DNA from: Pelargonium cotyledonis
Lineage: Eukaryota > Streptophyta > Magnoliopsida > Geraniales > Geraniaceae
Length of the DNA stretch: 28,323 nucleotides
Assembly: GCA_036897625.1 (NCBI GenBank)
Contig: JAYMTA010000463.1
Location: forward strand, 1 to 28,323
Direction of reading: 5' to 3'
Position 1 is the first letter of the stretch; each line of letters begins with the position of its first letter. Shown one piece after another: positions 1 to 24,660 of the stretch. The position numbers were made by a program, and so were the translations under genes. The notes under the pieces are model-generated. The model saw only the letters and a list, made by a program, of their open reading frames with translations. It did not search any database and had not been told where the DNA came from.

Positions 1-241
1 TTGTGCATTTTTTAACACGTCAGCAAGCCACGTCAGCATTTAACGGTGTCAATGACGGAATCTGATGGTGGGCACTCGAATGGGTATAAAATAGAAGTGT
101 GGATACTAGATTGGGAGAAATAAAAATTTGGGCACCAAATTGGTTTTTATTTTAAAGTTTGGGCACCAAATTGGTTTGTATTTTAAAGTTTGGGCACCAT
201 GGCTATCCCTAAATTGAATTGCTCTACTTTCTGAAACCTCC
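1..241. other. GPX upstream region with direct-repeat motifs
   Basis: No gene is visible here. The first 60 bases contain CACGTCAGCA twice (about 16-46) followed by a short AACGGTGTCAATGACGG segment, a composition often seen in degraded non-coding repeats of plant intergenic DNA. A 31-bp tandem repeat follows at 127-198. GGGTATAAAATAG at about 78-90 contains a TATA-like word, but whether it drives the GPX gene at 242 cannot be judged from sequence. Confidence 0.4.
127..198. repeat. 31-bp tandem repeat, 2.3 copies
   Basis: Two nearly identical 31-bp units (127-157 and 158-188, differing at one base) are followed by the first 10 bases of a third (189-198). Each unit opens with TTTGGGCACC and closes with ATTTTAAAG. 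The array ends 44 bp before the GPX start codon, so it lies in the likely core promoter or 5' UTR. Confidence 0.85.
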
Positions 242-2515
242 ATGCTCAGTTCTTCGATTCGTGCTTTATACAGAAGAAACCTCGCCGCCGCCGCCGCCGC
301 CTTACCTGCTTCTCGTTTCTCGGAGAAACAGTTCTCATCAAGTCCGAAGCAAGCACTGTTAGCTTCTTCTCGAACCTCTTTGTATTCTCCGTCAATCGGA
401 ATAGGGTTTTTCAGTTCATCGCGCTTTCCTAGGAAGTTGTTTACTTTGAGATCGGATCGTACAATGGCCGGCCAGTCCAGTCCCCAATCAATCTACGACT
501 TCACTGTTAAGGTTTGACCTCTTTTAAGTCTACGATTCAATTTGATCGTGTTGTCTAAGTTTTCCAATTGTTTGAATTTTCGATTTTTATTCTGTGGGTT
601 TACAAGTTAAGAAATGGGGTTTTGGATATGTAATGCTTAATCTAATTTTTTGTACAAAAATATGATTATTTCCTTAAAAATCCTGTTTGGTTCCTGGGAA
701 AATGAGGGAAAAAAAAAAGAAAAAACAAAAGTGACTCTCCAAATTTATTATTCTTCATATTTGAAGTGTAAGTTTCATGTTTCAGGATGCTAGAGGAAAT
801 GATGTTAATCTTGGCCAGTATAAAGGAAAGGTTCTCTTGATTGTTAACGTTGCATCTCAATGGTATGTCACTAATTCTCAACATTTTTGTTTGTGCCTCT
901 CAACACAGAAACCACTGAAAGCCCTAGCTTCTTCGCTGCCAATTCCAACAAAAGTATCAGTATATTTAGTGTCATATAATAGTAGTACTGAAGTGTATAC
1001 TTTAATTGCAAACATTGAAACATTACAGTTGCCTCAAGGGGCTATTTGAACAATCTGGCCCACCAATTGTTTATAGTTTATGTTTGTGTTATCTTGGCAG
1101 TATCCCAAGCTTAAGAGTCTAGTTTCTTTTGTTCATGAAGAACAGTGTGTCAAGATGAGTCTATATAGGTTGTCCTTGACTCACTTTCAGAAAATATCAT
1201 CTATGGTCCACAGAACCATGTTTTCCTTTTTGCATAACAGTGCAAGGGTAGAATTGGAGCTTATTGTTCTCTTTCTGATGCAGTGGCTTGACCAATTCGA
1301 ACTATACGGAGCTGAGCCAGCTGTACGAGAAGTACAAAAATCAAGGTTGGCTTTTCGACATTTTTCTCTCCTTCACAGTTTTATTAATAGAAATTTGAGA
1401 TGGATTGTACAAAACATTGTTTTGCTATGGGAGTATATCTTTGGCTTTTAATTTGGGGTATCAAGTAGATGTCTTTTTCTACTCTTGCCCAGTTTGTTTC
1501 AGCTTTGTAGTGATAATCAATGGAATTAATCCCTTCTTCACTTTATGATTTTAAAGATATCCGTTATCATGATGCAGGCTTGGAGATTTTGGCATTCCCT
1601 TGCAATCAGTTCGGATCTCAGGAGCCAGGGACTAATGAACAGATTGTAGAATTTGCATGTACTCGCTTTAAAGCTGAGTATCCCATCTTTGATAAGGTTA
1701 GGACTCCATGGGATTCTCTTGTTGGGCAAGAACTAGTTTTGTTTATATGTCGTGGTGTAAATATCTTTTCCTTTCACTTGCTTTATAAACCACTATGGCT
1801 CTTCAAAAATTAAGTACGAGAGGATATTTGTGTTGATAGAAGAGAACGTAGGATTTTTCATTATTGTCGCAGATCCCATTTGGCTAGACAAGGGGAGCAT
1901 TAGTTGTGCATCTGTGTTTGCTTCCTTTCTCTTTCTGTTGTAGTTTGGTGTGCGGCGGCGGGGATGAGGTAAAAGATAGCTCTTTATATCAGAAACTTCT
2001 CCTGATATAAAGATAAGATGTAAGAGAAGAGAAGAAGCTGTTGAAACTACTAACCATTACTAGTATGAATAAAAAGATTGCATCAAAACAACTTATGGGA
2101 CTAGTATGTAAAAGCTTGTTAGCATGTTTGAAGGAGGTGTGTTGTTACAAGAGCTATATGTATCTCAAAGCATAAAATTTTGGTGCTAATATAGGTTGAT
2201 GTGAATGGGGACAAAGCTGCTCCGCTGTACAAGTTCTTGAAGTCAAGCAAGGGAGGGCTCTTTGGGGACGGTATCAAGTGGAACTTCTCCAAGTTCTTGA
2301 TAAATAAAGATGGTGAAGTTGTTGACCGTTATGCTCCCACCACTTCCCCTCTCAGTATTGAGGTAAAATCGGTGCACACCTTGTTAAATGCATCTTCATA
2401 TCTTATTTTTTTCATGAAGAAGTAAGAAATAGGTTCTTCTAATTGCTGATAGAGTCTTGGGTGGTTTTATTCTTATCTGCAGAAGGATATAAAGAAACTG
2501 TTGGGTGTTGCATAA
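242..2515 (+). CDS. Glutathione peroxidase-like (thioredoxin-type) protein, GPX6-like, six exons
   Basis: Coding exons: 242-511, 786-862, 1284-1345, 1578-1696, 2195-2362, 2483-2515. All introns are GT-AG and the frame is continuous to TAA, giving 242 aa. The core shows VNVASQC with peroxidatic Cys116 (Cys, not selenocysteine, as in all plant GPXs), the LAFPCNQFG motif, Gln151 in QEPGTN, resolving Cys164 in [11 protein letters not shown], and the Trp205-Asn206 pair in KWNF. Together these make the Cys-Gln-Trp-Asn tetrad. Plant enzymes of this family reduce hydrogen and lipid peroxides using thioredoxin and also relay redox signals. Residues 1-74 are rich in Ser, Arg and Ala with few acidic residues, resembling a mitochondrial or plastid transit peptide. 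Met75 (464-466, context ACAATGG) begins the stretch where cytosolic family members start. Wording of the core is closest, from memory, to Arabidopsis GPX6. Family assignment is firm; localisation and orthology are inferred. Confidence 0.95.
863..1283 (+). other. GPX intron 2 (421 bp)
   Basis: The donor is TG|GTATGT at 861-868 and the acceptor GATGCAG ends at 1283. The sequence is T-rich, as expected of a plant intron. I see no embedded gene or repeat. Confidence 0.85.
1697..2194 (+). other. GPX intron 4 (498 bp) with a perfect hairpin
   Basis: The donor is AAG|GTTAGG and the acceptor AATATAG ends at 2194. The intron carries a 12-bp inverted repeat at 1981-2013, listed separately. Nothing else is recognisable. 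Confidence 0.8.
1981..2013. repeat. Perfect 12-bp inverted repeat, 9-nt loop
   Basis: The arms TCTTTATATCAG (1981-1992) and CTGATATAAAGA (2002-2013) are exact reverse complements separated by nine bases. They would form a hairpin in the GPX pre-mRNA. The stem is too short to be a plant microRNA precursor. Confidence 0.85.
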
Positions 2516-3381
2516 AAACAGAAGGTCGGACCATCAGCAATCAGTGAATAAGTGCGGATATGTGTAGAAATAAGCATCTCGATTACCATGTTTTCTGACT
2601 TATGAGACATGTACTCAAGTTGCTAGTAGTAATGTATTAATGAAACAATATTTTTCTTTTCCACTGTCAGATGACGATAATAATAATAATATAGTGATTA
2701 CATACTTTCGAGTATGATGTTTCTTACTAACAGGTTAGTATATCAGAATAGTTTAAGTTCTATGTTCTTACTAACAGGTTACTGCACTTTTCGATTTTCA
2801 GAACATTTTATTTCACATCTATTGTCTTAAAATACATTACTACTACATGTCTTCTCAACATTTTACTATCTTCTGATGTTTCAAAACACATAATTAATTT
2901 TTTTTATAATATTTTACTACTCACACATGGTGTTCCATTGCTACATTTTCAATTCTATACCATTTGAATCCTGTGTAACTTCAACTTTTTCCAAATTTTA
3001 ATGATTTTTTTAATTATGATGTATCATATACGAACACAAATCATGATAGGAAAGTAAGAAGAAATGAGATTTACGTTTGAGTTATTTCTTAGATTGTGAT
3101 AGTATTTTGAGAATTAAAGAATAATAAATATCGTATGTAAGAGATAATCATATGATTATTCTCATTAAAATTGTTGATTTACTCATGAGGTGAAAACACA
3201 TTGGTTCTAAATGTAATGAAATACAAAAGTCTTCATGGGTAGTAAGATATTTTGATATCAAAATGTGTCATTTGTTTAGGATATCATACGTTAACAATCA
3301 TTTGTAATTATCTCTTAGAAATATACATCTTTTAGATATCGTTTCTTAAGTTCTCATTCTGAGGATATTAAAGAGGGTACA
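2516..3381. other. GPX 3' UTR and intergenic DNA
   Basis: The GPX 3' UTR probably ends in the A/T-rich stretch near 2630-2660 (AATGTATTAATGAAACAATA). Beyond it lies AT-rich DNA without a gene. A 16-base direct repeat (TCTTACTAACAGGTTA) occurs near 2721 and again near 2766. A perfect palindrome, ATTTTGATATCAAAAT, lies at about 3249-3264. Confidence 0.6.
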
Positions 3382-3885
3382 TGTCACGGTCTGAATGAAC
3401 GTGACACAAAAATTATACCCAGACGGCGAAAAGGCTACACCCGTATATGTGAATGTCATGTGCATAATTGGTCAAGCCCAAACAAGGCCTAATTCATGCA
3501 AGCCCAATACAAGTCCAAGGCTAGCCCAAATCCTAATACTACATAGAAGAATCTAGAATTATGGATAATTATTTGAAGGAATCTAGAATTAGGAGGAAAG
3601 TTAGGAATCATCTAAAAAAATAATCTCAATCATCCAAAGTGCTTATGTAATTTTAATTCTAGCCATTCATTTAGGTAAGATTTTATTATAAACAGGGGAA
3701 GGCAGCACTTGCCCAAATTATCCCCCAACTCTTTGTAATTTGCATGAATAATACAAGTGCTCTTTTGAACTTTTTTGCCCATCACGTGCTGTATTCATTT
3801 CTTGTGAACTAATCTTTTGCAAGTTAAAGGCTTATGTAGACGTGTCTAAGAGCCGAACAGTCTAGCTAATCTTTCGGCCGCTACA
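3382..3885 (+). mobile_element. Probable solo LTR of a retrotransposon, 504 bp
   Basis: The segment starts TGTCACGG and ends GGCCGCTACA, so it has the TG...CA ends of an LTR. It is flanked by the exact 4-bp direct repeat TACA (3378-3381 and 3886-3889). Internally a TATAAA (3687-3692) is followed about 50 bp later by a polyadenylation-like GAATAATACAAG (about 3745), which suits a U3-R-U5 order read on the + strand. No second copy, primer-binding site or coding domain is present, hence a solo LTR. Most plant LTR elements make 5-bp target duplications, so the 4-bp match lowers certainty. Family not identified. Confidence 0.55.
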
Positions 3886-3889
3886 TACA

Positions 3890-4097
3890 ACTTTGTTTAC
3901 ATTGGATGTTAAACTTTTTTTGTTACAATCAATCAAGTGTTTGATCCCCAAACTACCATAGTATTATCTTTATAGTGATGACTAATTCATCACTAATATA
4001 TTAGCACATACATAATACACACATCCACAGAATTCAAAGATTTGGTGCATTTACAACAACACATATATACAAAATCATGTGTTTGTCGCACCATAAC
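3890..4097. other. Intergenic DNA and probable AHL 3' UTR
   Basis: This is short AT-rich DNA between the solo LTR and the AHL stop codon. It probably contains the AHL 3' UTR, read on the - strand. No gene is visible. Confidence 0.5.
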
Positions 4098-7000
4098 TCA
4101 TCTCCGCATCAAGTCGATATCATTGTGGGGGTTCCTCGGATCAGCTGACTGAGAACCCGACCAAACATTCATGGTAGAGTGATTGATTTTTGGGGCCGGC
4201 AGAGCATTGGTTGGCTCTGAATTCTGCTCACCTTTAGGACTAACAAGTTGATTGCTTTTGCTCCTAGCACCACCATACACAAAAGTGCAGAGCACCACCT
4301 GCAGCAATCATTATTTATTAAGTTTCGATCTATTTTGGTTAAAATTGCAACATAAAATATGTTCTTTTTTGGGGCTAAACCCGACTCAGCAGATTACACT
4401 CACAAAACAAGTAGCTCAGATGATGCCAAAAATTGACCCATAATTATACTTATCCCCTATAATTTAATGTTTTGTTTAAAACACTCTTTGGAGTAAACTC
4501 TAATTCTGTATATAATGTGTAGGAGAACACAACTTGCAACGTAAATATCAATCTTAAGCACAAATGGAAATGAAAAAATACAATTTACAGCACCTGAACT
4601 GGGCTAGCTGCAATAAGCATGCCAACTGCACCACCAATGACAAGGCCCTCCGGACTAGAAAGGGAGACACTAACCCCACCAGTTCGATTGCGAGGGCCAC
4701 CATCTTCAGCAACCAGGTAGGATCCTGACAAGCATAATATCTCAAAACGGCCCTACAAAAGCAAAATAAACCAAATAAGTTTCCTTTACATTCACAAAGA
4801 AACTAAGTTGGCGAAGATGTGAAACAATATAACATTATAACTAAAAGACATCGGAAAAGAAACTACATTCATTTCAAATGACAGATTGGGTGATGCGGAG
4901 GGGGAGTAGGGGGAACAGTAAAATTTAGGACCTATTAGTAGGCATTTAACTTCCTTTGCAAGAAAAAAATAACAATAATAAAACAAAATACTAAACCACA
5001 ATAATAAAGAAGACTTGCAACAGAATGAAATTCCATTCAATCAGTTTAATCGTTCAATATACCTTTGGCATCGCTAAGCTACTAAACCACAATAATATCA
5101 CAAGACCATAAGTGAAGCCACTAAATATTGTAAACCCCATCATGACCATTTCCAATTAGAACAAGTAAAACACTGATTTGTAGTGTTTTCAACAAATCCA
5201 GCCAAATCACCATCTCATTCCTGAGATATCCTCAATTTCACTCTAGCATCAGACAATAGACCACTACTTTGCCACGTATAAACTTATTCACTTAAAACAT
5301 ACCTTAACAGTTCTCAGATAAGCAAAACCTAAAACCAAACTCACTTCAGTTCTGCCTAACTCCATGTCCAATAACACCATGTCAGCTCATTTTATATAAT
5401 ATATGACAAACTAATCTATCCTCATGCATTCAAAATCAATGTCCCAACTTGACCTAGAAATAATCTCTTAGATCATTGTCTACTAGTTATACTGAACCAT
5501 AACATTTAAGTTTAGTCAAAACTACATCACCCATCTCCCTTGGATCTAAATCTCAAGATTATTGGAAACCCTTTGCCTTCTTTTAAAGACGACTTATGCT
5601 CTTATAGTACACATTGCCATCAAGGCCATGATATACACAAATGTCATAATTTTCAGAAGATATGAAATAAAATATAAAAAAAACTATAAAAACTTATGAT
5701 ATATGTTTACTACTGAGTGCTCGAACCTCGTATGTAACATTGCCACCAGAAGATGTGGGCTGCTGCAATGTTACTGAAGAAATTGTGCCACTGCCTGACA
5801 AAATGCATAGAGCCCTCTGCCTCTGTTGTGCAAATGACAAAATCTTTGCTGCAATATCCTGAAAAGGAACAACCAAACTTTCAAAAATTATGAAAAATGT
5901 TCTGAGTAAATGAGCCTTTTATGCACAAACAGTCAAGTGTTGTATCACCATTAATCTGGCGATTCTAGACTTTGACCTTTAACTCAGAGCTCCTGTCCAT
6001 AATATAGAGCAGTAAGCAAGCCCTAATCTGTGACAGAGCAAGCACATTGATTTTTTTGTTTTAAGCTTGTAACAATGTATCCTGACACATCAATGATTCA
6101 TACTACCTTTAACATTACTCTATTGATACCTGTAGGCATGTTTAACTGTCCTATCAACACAAGCCAGATGAACTACAATCTACTACCAAAGTCAATATCT
6201 ACATCCATGACGATTCGTGACTTGTAAGGTCATATACAGAATTGTAAAACTAAAAGCATCACTAATCTTTCCCCTATCATTTAGGAGTAGAAAACTTATA
6301 AATCTATCATCATGACAGAATTGGTAAAGTAATCCCCTTTAAATACTTCTTATCATTCTTTACATATCTTTTCAGATTCCCAACAATACAATTCTTGAGT
6401 TTGTGTATTTATACGAAAAGAAAAACTTTTAACTTCAAACAGAAATATAACCACATCCAAACAATCTCAGCATCAGTCTTCCACAAGTGCATGCATCACA
6501 ATACACTTAAGTAATAAATTAGAATGGAAGCATACCTCTCCAGGTTCAGCATGAACAACATGTGGTGCAAAAGCAATTCCAGCGGAACTGTTCATCCATA
6601 CCCCTACAAGAAAAGTACATAAATTTCCAATTTGAAAAGAAAATCACACCCTAGAAATCCCAGCAGCGCAATAAACGCCTGATAAAAACATAACTTGTAA
6701 CTGACAGACTTTGAGTATCAATAAATGACGGTCTCAAGTTACGGAACACTAAATAGACAGTTCTTTCAACAAAACAATTACCAAAAGTAAAACAACCCAA
6801 CTATTAGCTTGTGGAGTGACATTATGAGGTGTTTGAACATTTGATAAATTTTGTAACAGTTCAAAAATAATGCATGCAAGCAAGTTTACTTTCTCACAGA
6901 GCAGACATGCAATGAACAACAATTTCACTACACTGAGACAACCCAATCAATCTATGATCACAAAGAAAACTCACCAAGAGCAGCTAGTTGTTGCTTTCTA

Positions 7001-7410
7001 CCAGTCCCAGGTGGCCTTCCTCTGCTCTTTTTCTGGGTTGGTGAGCTCAAGCTTGTAGAAGGATTAGGAGCTGACATGGGTGACAATCTCAATGACACAG
7101 AGCCTGACCCCTCGGGGGCGTATTTCCGGGGCCTCCCTCTTTTCTTCTTCACGGGTTCACTCTGTGGCACTCCAGAGGACATGCTCATGTTCATGTCATG
7201 AGCAAAATTTGTGTGAGTGTGAGGAGGCTCCATTGAGAATGCGGATCCCACAGAGCCATCCCGGATATTGGACTGAGCCGAAGCGACATTAGGATCAGAC
7301 AAGACTCTGAACCCAGCTGGGGAATGGAACCCACCAGCCCCTCCTCTATGTATGTAGTATTGAGCTGACCCACCAGGCATTGCCATTGCTTGAGCTTCTC
7401 TCCCATCCAT
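4098..7410 (-). CDS. AT-hook motif nuclear-localized (AHL) protein, two AT-hooks plus PPC domain
   Basis: Coding exons in transcript order: 7410-6975, 6603-6536, 5858-5727, 4752-4594, 4298-4098. All are GT-AG with continuous frame, giving 331 aa. AT-hook 1 is KKKRGRPRKYAPEG (from about residue 88) and AT-hook 2 is KKSRGRPPGTGRK (from about 127). A PPC/DUF296 domain runs from about 146 to 285 and carries the core GRFEIL at 213-218. AHL proteins bind AT-rich matrix-attachment DNA in the minor groove and form multimers through PPC to regulate chromatin and transcription in the nucleus. Two AT-hooks plus introns in PPC place it in the intron-containing AHL clade. The N-terminus MDGREA...GGSAQYY resembles, from memory, Arabidopsis AHL5/AHL12. 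The start is chosen at 7410 because it matches that conserved N-terminus. Another ATG lies four bases upstream, out of frame. The tail after about 285 is Ser/Asn/Pro-rich and looks disordered. Confidence 0.95.
4753..5726 (-). other. AHL intron 3 (974 bp)
   Basis: The intron lies between exons 3 and 4, with donor GAG|GTTCGAG and acceptor TTTTGTAG on the - strand. It is AT-rich, and I see no embedded gene or clear repeat. Confidence 0.85.
5859..6535 (-). other. AHL intron 2 (677 bp)
   Basis: The intron lies between exons 2 and 3, with donor GAG|GTATGC and acceptor TTTTCAG on the - strand. Nothing recognisable is inside. Confidence 0.85.
6604..6974 (-). other. AHL intron 1 (371 bp)
   Basis: The donor CTTG|GTGAGT and acceptor CTTGTAG split a Gly codon just before the PPC domain. 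Short open frames on both strands inside it are unsupported. Confidence 0.85.
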
Positions 7411-8139
7411 GCATTTACAATGAAAAAATTGCCACTAAAAGACTTGATTTTTGGTGTCTAAACACTTAGACCAACTATTTCTTCAACCTGGGCAGATTCC
7501 AAAATTGAACCCGAATTCAAAACCTAAGTTTAGTTCATAGAAAAAGGGTTTTACAAGGGTTTTTCCAGATACTGGAATTTTCAACTAAGCTTCTGATCTC
7601 TACACCCAAATAGAAAAAAAAATTGAAAAAAAAAAAACTTTTTACCCCCAAATCATCAAAATACTAGCAGAGAGAGATCTCAGAACAAGATACCTTACTT
7701 CAAGGGTGGCTCTTTCAACTCTGGAAAGTAAAAAGAAGAACCCAACAAAATCTTCACTCACTTGCCCACAGAAACGCGTACACAGACCCTTTGTAATCTC
7801 AGAAGAAATGTGGGGAATCAGATTACACAAGCAGAAGCTGACAGCTGCGAGCGAACCATGCCTGAACACTTGAGGAGGAAATGAAGCAAAACAAAACCCT
7901 AGATTTTAATCTAGGGTTCTGAGAGGAAAATGCAGGCAAGGAGGGTGGTGGGAAGGAGAGGAAACAGAAAAGGACAAAGAGAGGTTGAGAGAAAATCGAA
8001 TTGAAAAATAGTTAGAGGTATTTGAACTCAGCACAAAAGAGTGAATTGGAATTGGAAGGACAGTGTGGACCTACCAAAGTACCAAACCTACATGTCCTGA
8101 AGAGAGCCAGTGATCTTCTCTCTCTCTCTCTCTCTCTCT
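7411..8139 (-). promoter_or_regulatory. AHL 5' leader with upstream ATGs and GA repeat
   Basis: Read on the - strand, this stretch probably holds the AHL 5' UTR. A tract of about 23 bases of pure TC/GA lies at 8117-8139; such tracts are typical of plant core promoters and bind BPC-type GAGA factors. An upstream ATG at 7859-7857 opens a 13-codon frame with TGA ending at 7818. A second out-of-frame ATG at 7414-7412 overlaps the main start. Good splice-donor words (CAA|GTGAGT near 7760, GAA|GTAAGG near 7695) and an acceptor-like TCTTTTAG near 7435 suggest a leader intron, in which case the 13-codon frame may or may not stay in the mRNA. Limits are inferred. Confidence 0.45.
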
Positions 8140-9230
8140 GACTGCTATGACAACGCCTTTGCTGGTTTCTTCTTTTACTATTCTCATGTAAGAGACCAGA
8201 GACACAGAGGTCTCTTCTGTCACCACTAGTATTGGGTCTTGACTATTGGGAACAAACAAACAAACAAGCTTAATTCATATAAAAATGTCATTTTTATATA
8301 GATACAAGCATTATAATTTGATTTCAAAAGTATACATCAAGATTCTTACAAAATCAACCAATTGTTTCAGAAAGATGGGTTTTGTGTCATGATGATTTCA
8401 GCTCTTTCTTAGCAATTCATTTGTCGTACCAACTAGAAGGATGATTCATTGTGGATTGTGACCGATAAGTGGTGGTTGTAATTTAATGCCTTCTAAATCT
8501 TCCACTTCCTATTTATTATATAGTCTAGACTCTATCTATGACTTCAGTGGGTCAGCTTGCTGCTACAGGCAGCTGCTTGGCCTGAGCATTCAATTCCATG
8601 ATCAATGAACATTCAACCATTACAAACTGCTGGTAATTCCAGAATCACTTTGATTCTCATCTTTCATTGGTCAAAGCATATTTGGAGCTCAAATTCTATT
8701 CAGATTAGCATGCATGACCAGAATATAGTGAGTACATTGAGTTGTAAAATTTGGGGCGTGTGAGGCTAAGGTCTAAAAACAGCTCCAGTGCCTTAATATC
8801 GTGGCTGATCATATCGATTAATTACAAATCTATGTATATGATGACAGAAAGCGATGCGAAACTGATATATCCAACTGACATCTTACAAACAAAATTAGGA
8901 ACCAATGCCACAGTATCAAGAATTCATTGACAAATCAATTAAAATCAGTATCTATACAGAAGCAATGATGGGGGTCGAGGAGGATTAAACTGTCATGCTT
9001 AAGTTCCCTAAGGTCAATGGTATATGAACAATTGGGATTCTCTATCATGTCAAAATGAAGTTTTGTTTTCAATTGATTGGTCTAATCCTTTAAACAAGCA
9101 ACTCGGAATGATACCAATAAAGAGAATAGGAACCTTTTTTTTCTTCTTATTATTGCTTGTTTAACTGGAAGCTGATAATTGACCTAAAATCAATTGAATA
9201 AATTAAATCAAATCTATCTATTTTCGGTGT
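8140..9230. other. AHL promoter and JMJ17-like 3' flank
   Basis: No gene is found. A TATA-like ACTATATAATAAATAG (- strand, about 8512-8527) could serve the AHL gene, but it lies over 1.1 kb from the ATG. The 3' UTR of the demethylase gene should occupy the part nearest 9230, but no decisive polyadenylation signal can be fixed. Confidence 0.4.
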
Positions 9231-24449
<15,219 letters not shown>

Positions 24450-24660
24450 TACCTCCACTAACACTAAGCAATAGCGATAACATACATAAAATTTTAACAG
24501 AGCTTATGCTTGTACCCACATATCCGTACGTTTTGCATATAAATTTTATATAGATAACCAGAGCAGAGTGGTTTCTAGGGTTTCAAGCGTACCTTGTGTT
24601 GCAGAAGTTGCGAGGAGAGAGTGAAAATGAGTGAGGTCTCGTGGGATATTTCGTTGATGT
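24450..24660 (-). promoter_or_regulatory. JMJ17-like 5' UTR with a likely leader intron
   Basis: Read on the - strand, CAACACAAG|GTACGC (donor at 24592) and TGCTTAG (acceptor ending 24464) define a probable 129-bp intron in the 5' UTR. This leaves 14 UTR bases before the ATG at 24449. The start context GTAATGG is favourable. Leader introns are common in plant chromatin genes. The transcription start was not located. Confidence 0.5.

Noticed and set aside
1080-1451. 123-codon + strand frame over GPX exon 3
   Set aside because: It reads through intron sequence in a different frame from the GPX exon, whose frame is fixed by the conserved [11 protein letters not shown] motif.
3378-3889. 5-bp TACAT duplication for the solo LTR
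   Set aside because: Counting TACAT as the duplication would make the element start GTCACGG and lose its TG...CA ends. The 4-bp TACA with intact ends fits better.
7642-7869. 75-codon frame in the AHL leader, considered as a conserved upstream peptide
   Set aside because: Its first codon is GTG, not ATG. The only nearby ATG (7859) is in another frame and gives just 13 codons.
8540-8600. Stem-like GCAGC/GCTGC words, considered as a microRNA precursor
   Set aside because: Pairing is only a few bases long and does not extend to the roughly 20-bp duplex a plant microRNA needs.
24450-24464. Five extra N-terminal residues for the JMJ17-like protein
   Set aside because: The frame there begins with GTG that overlaps the leader-intron acceptor. 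The ATG at 24449 matches the family N-terminus.
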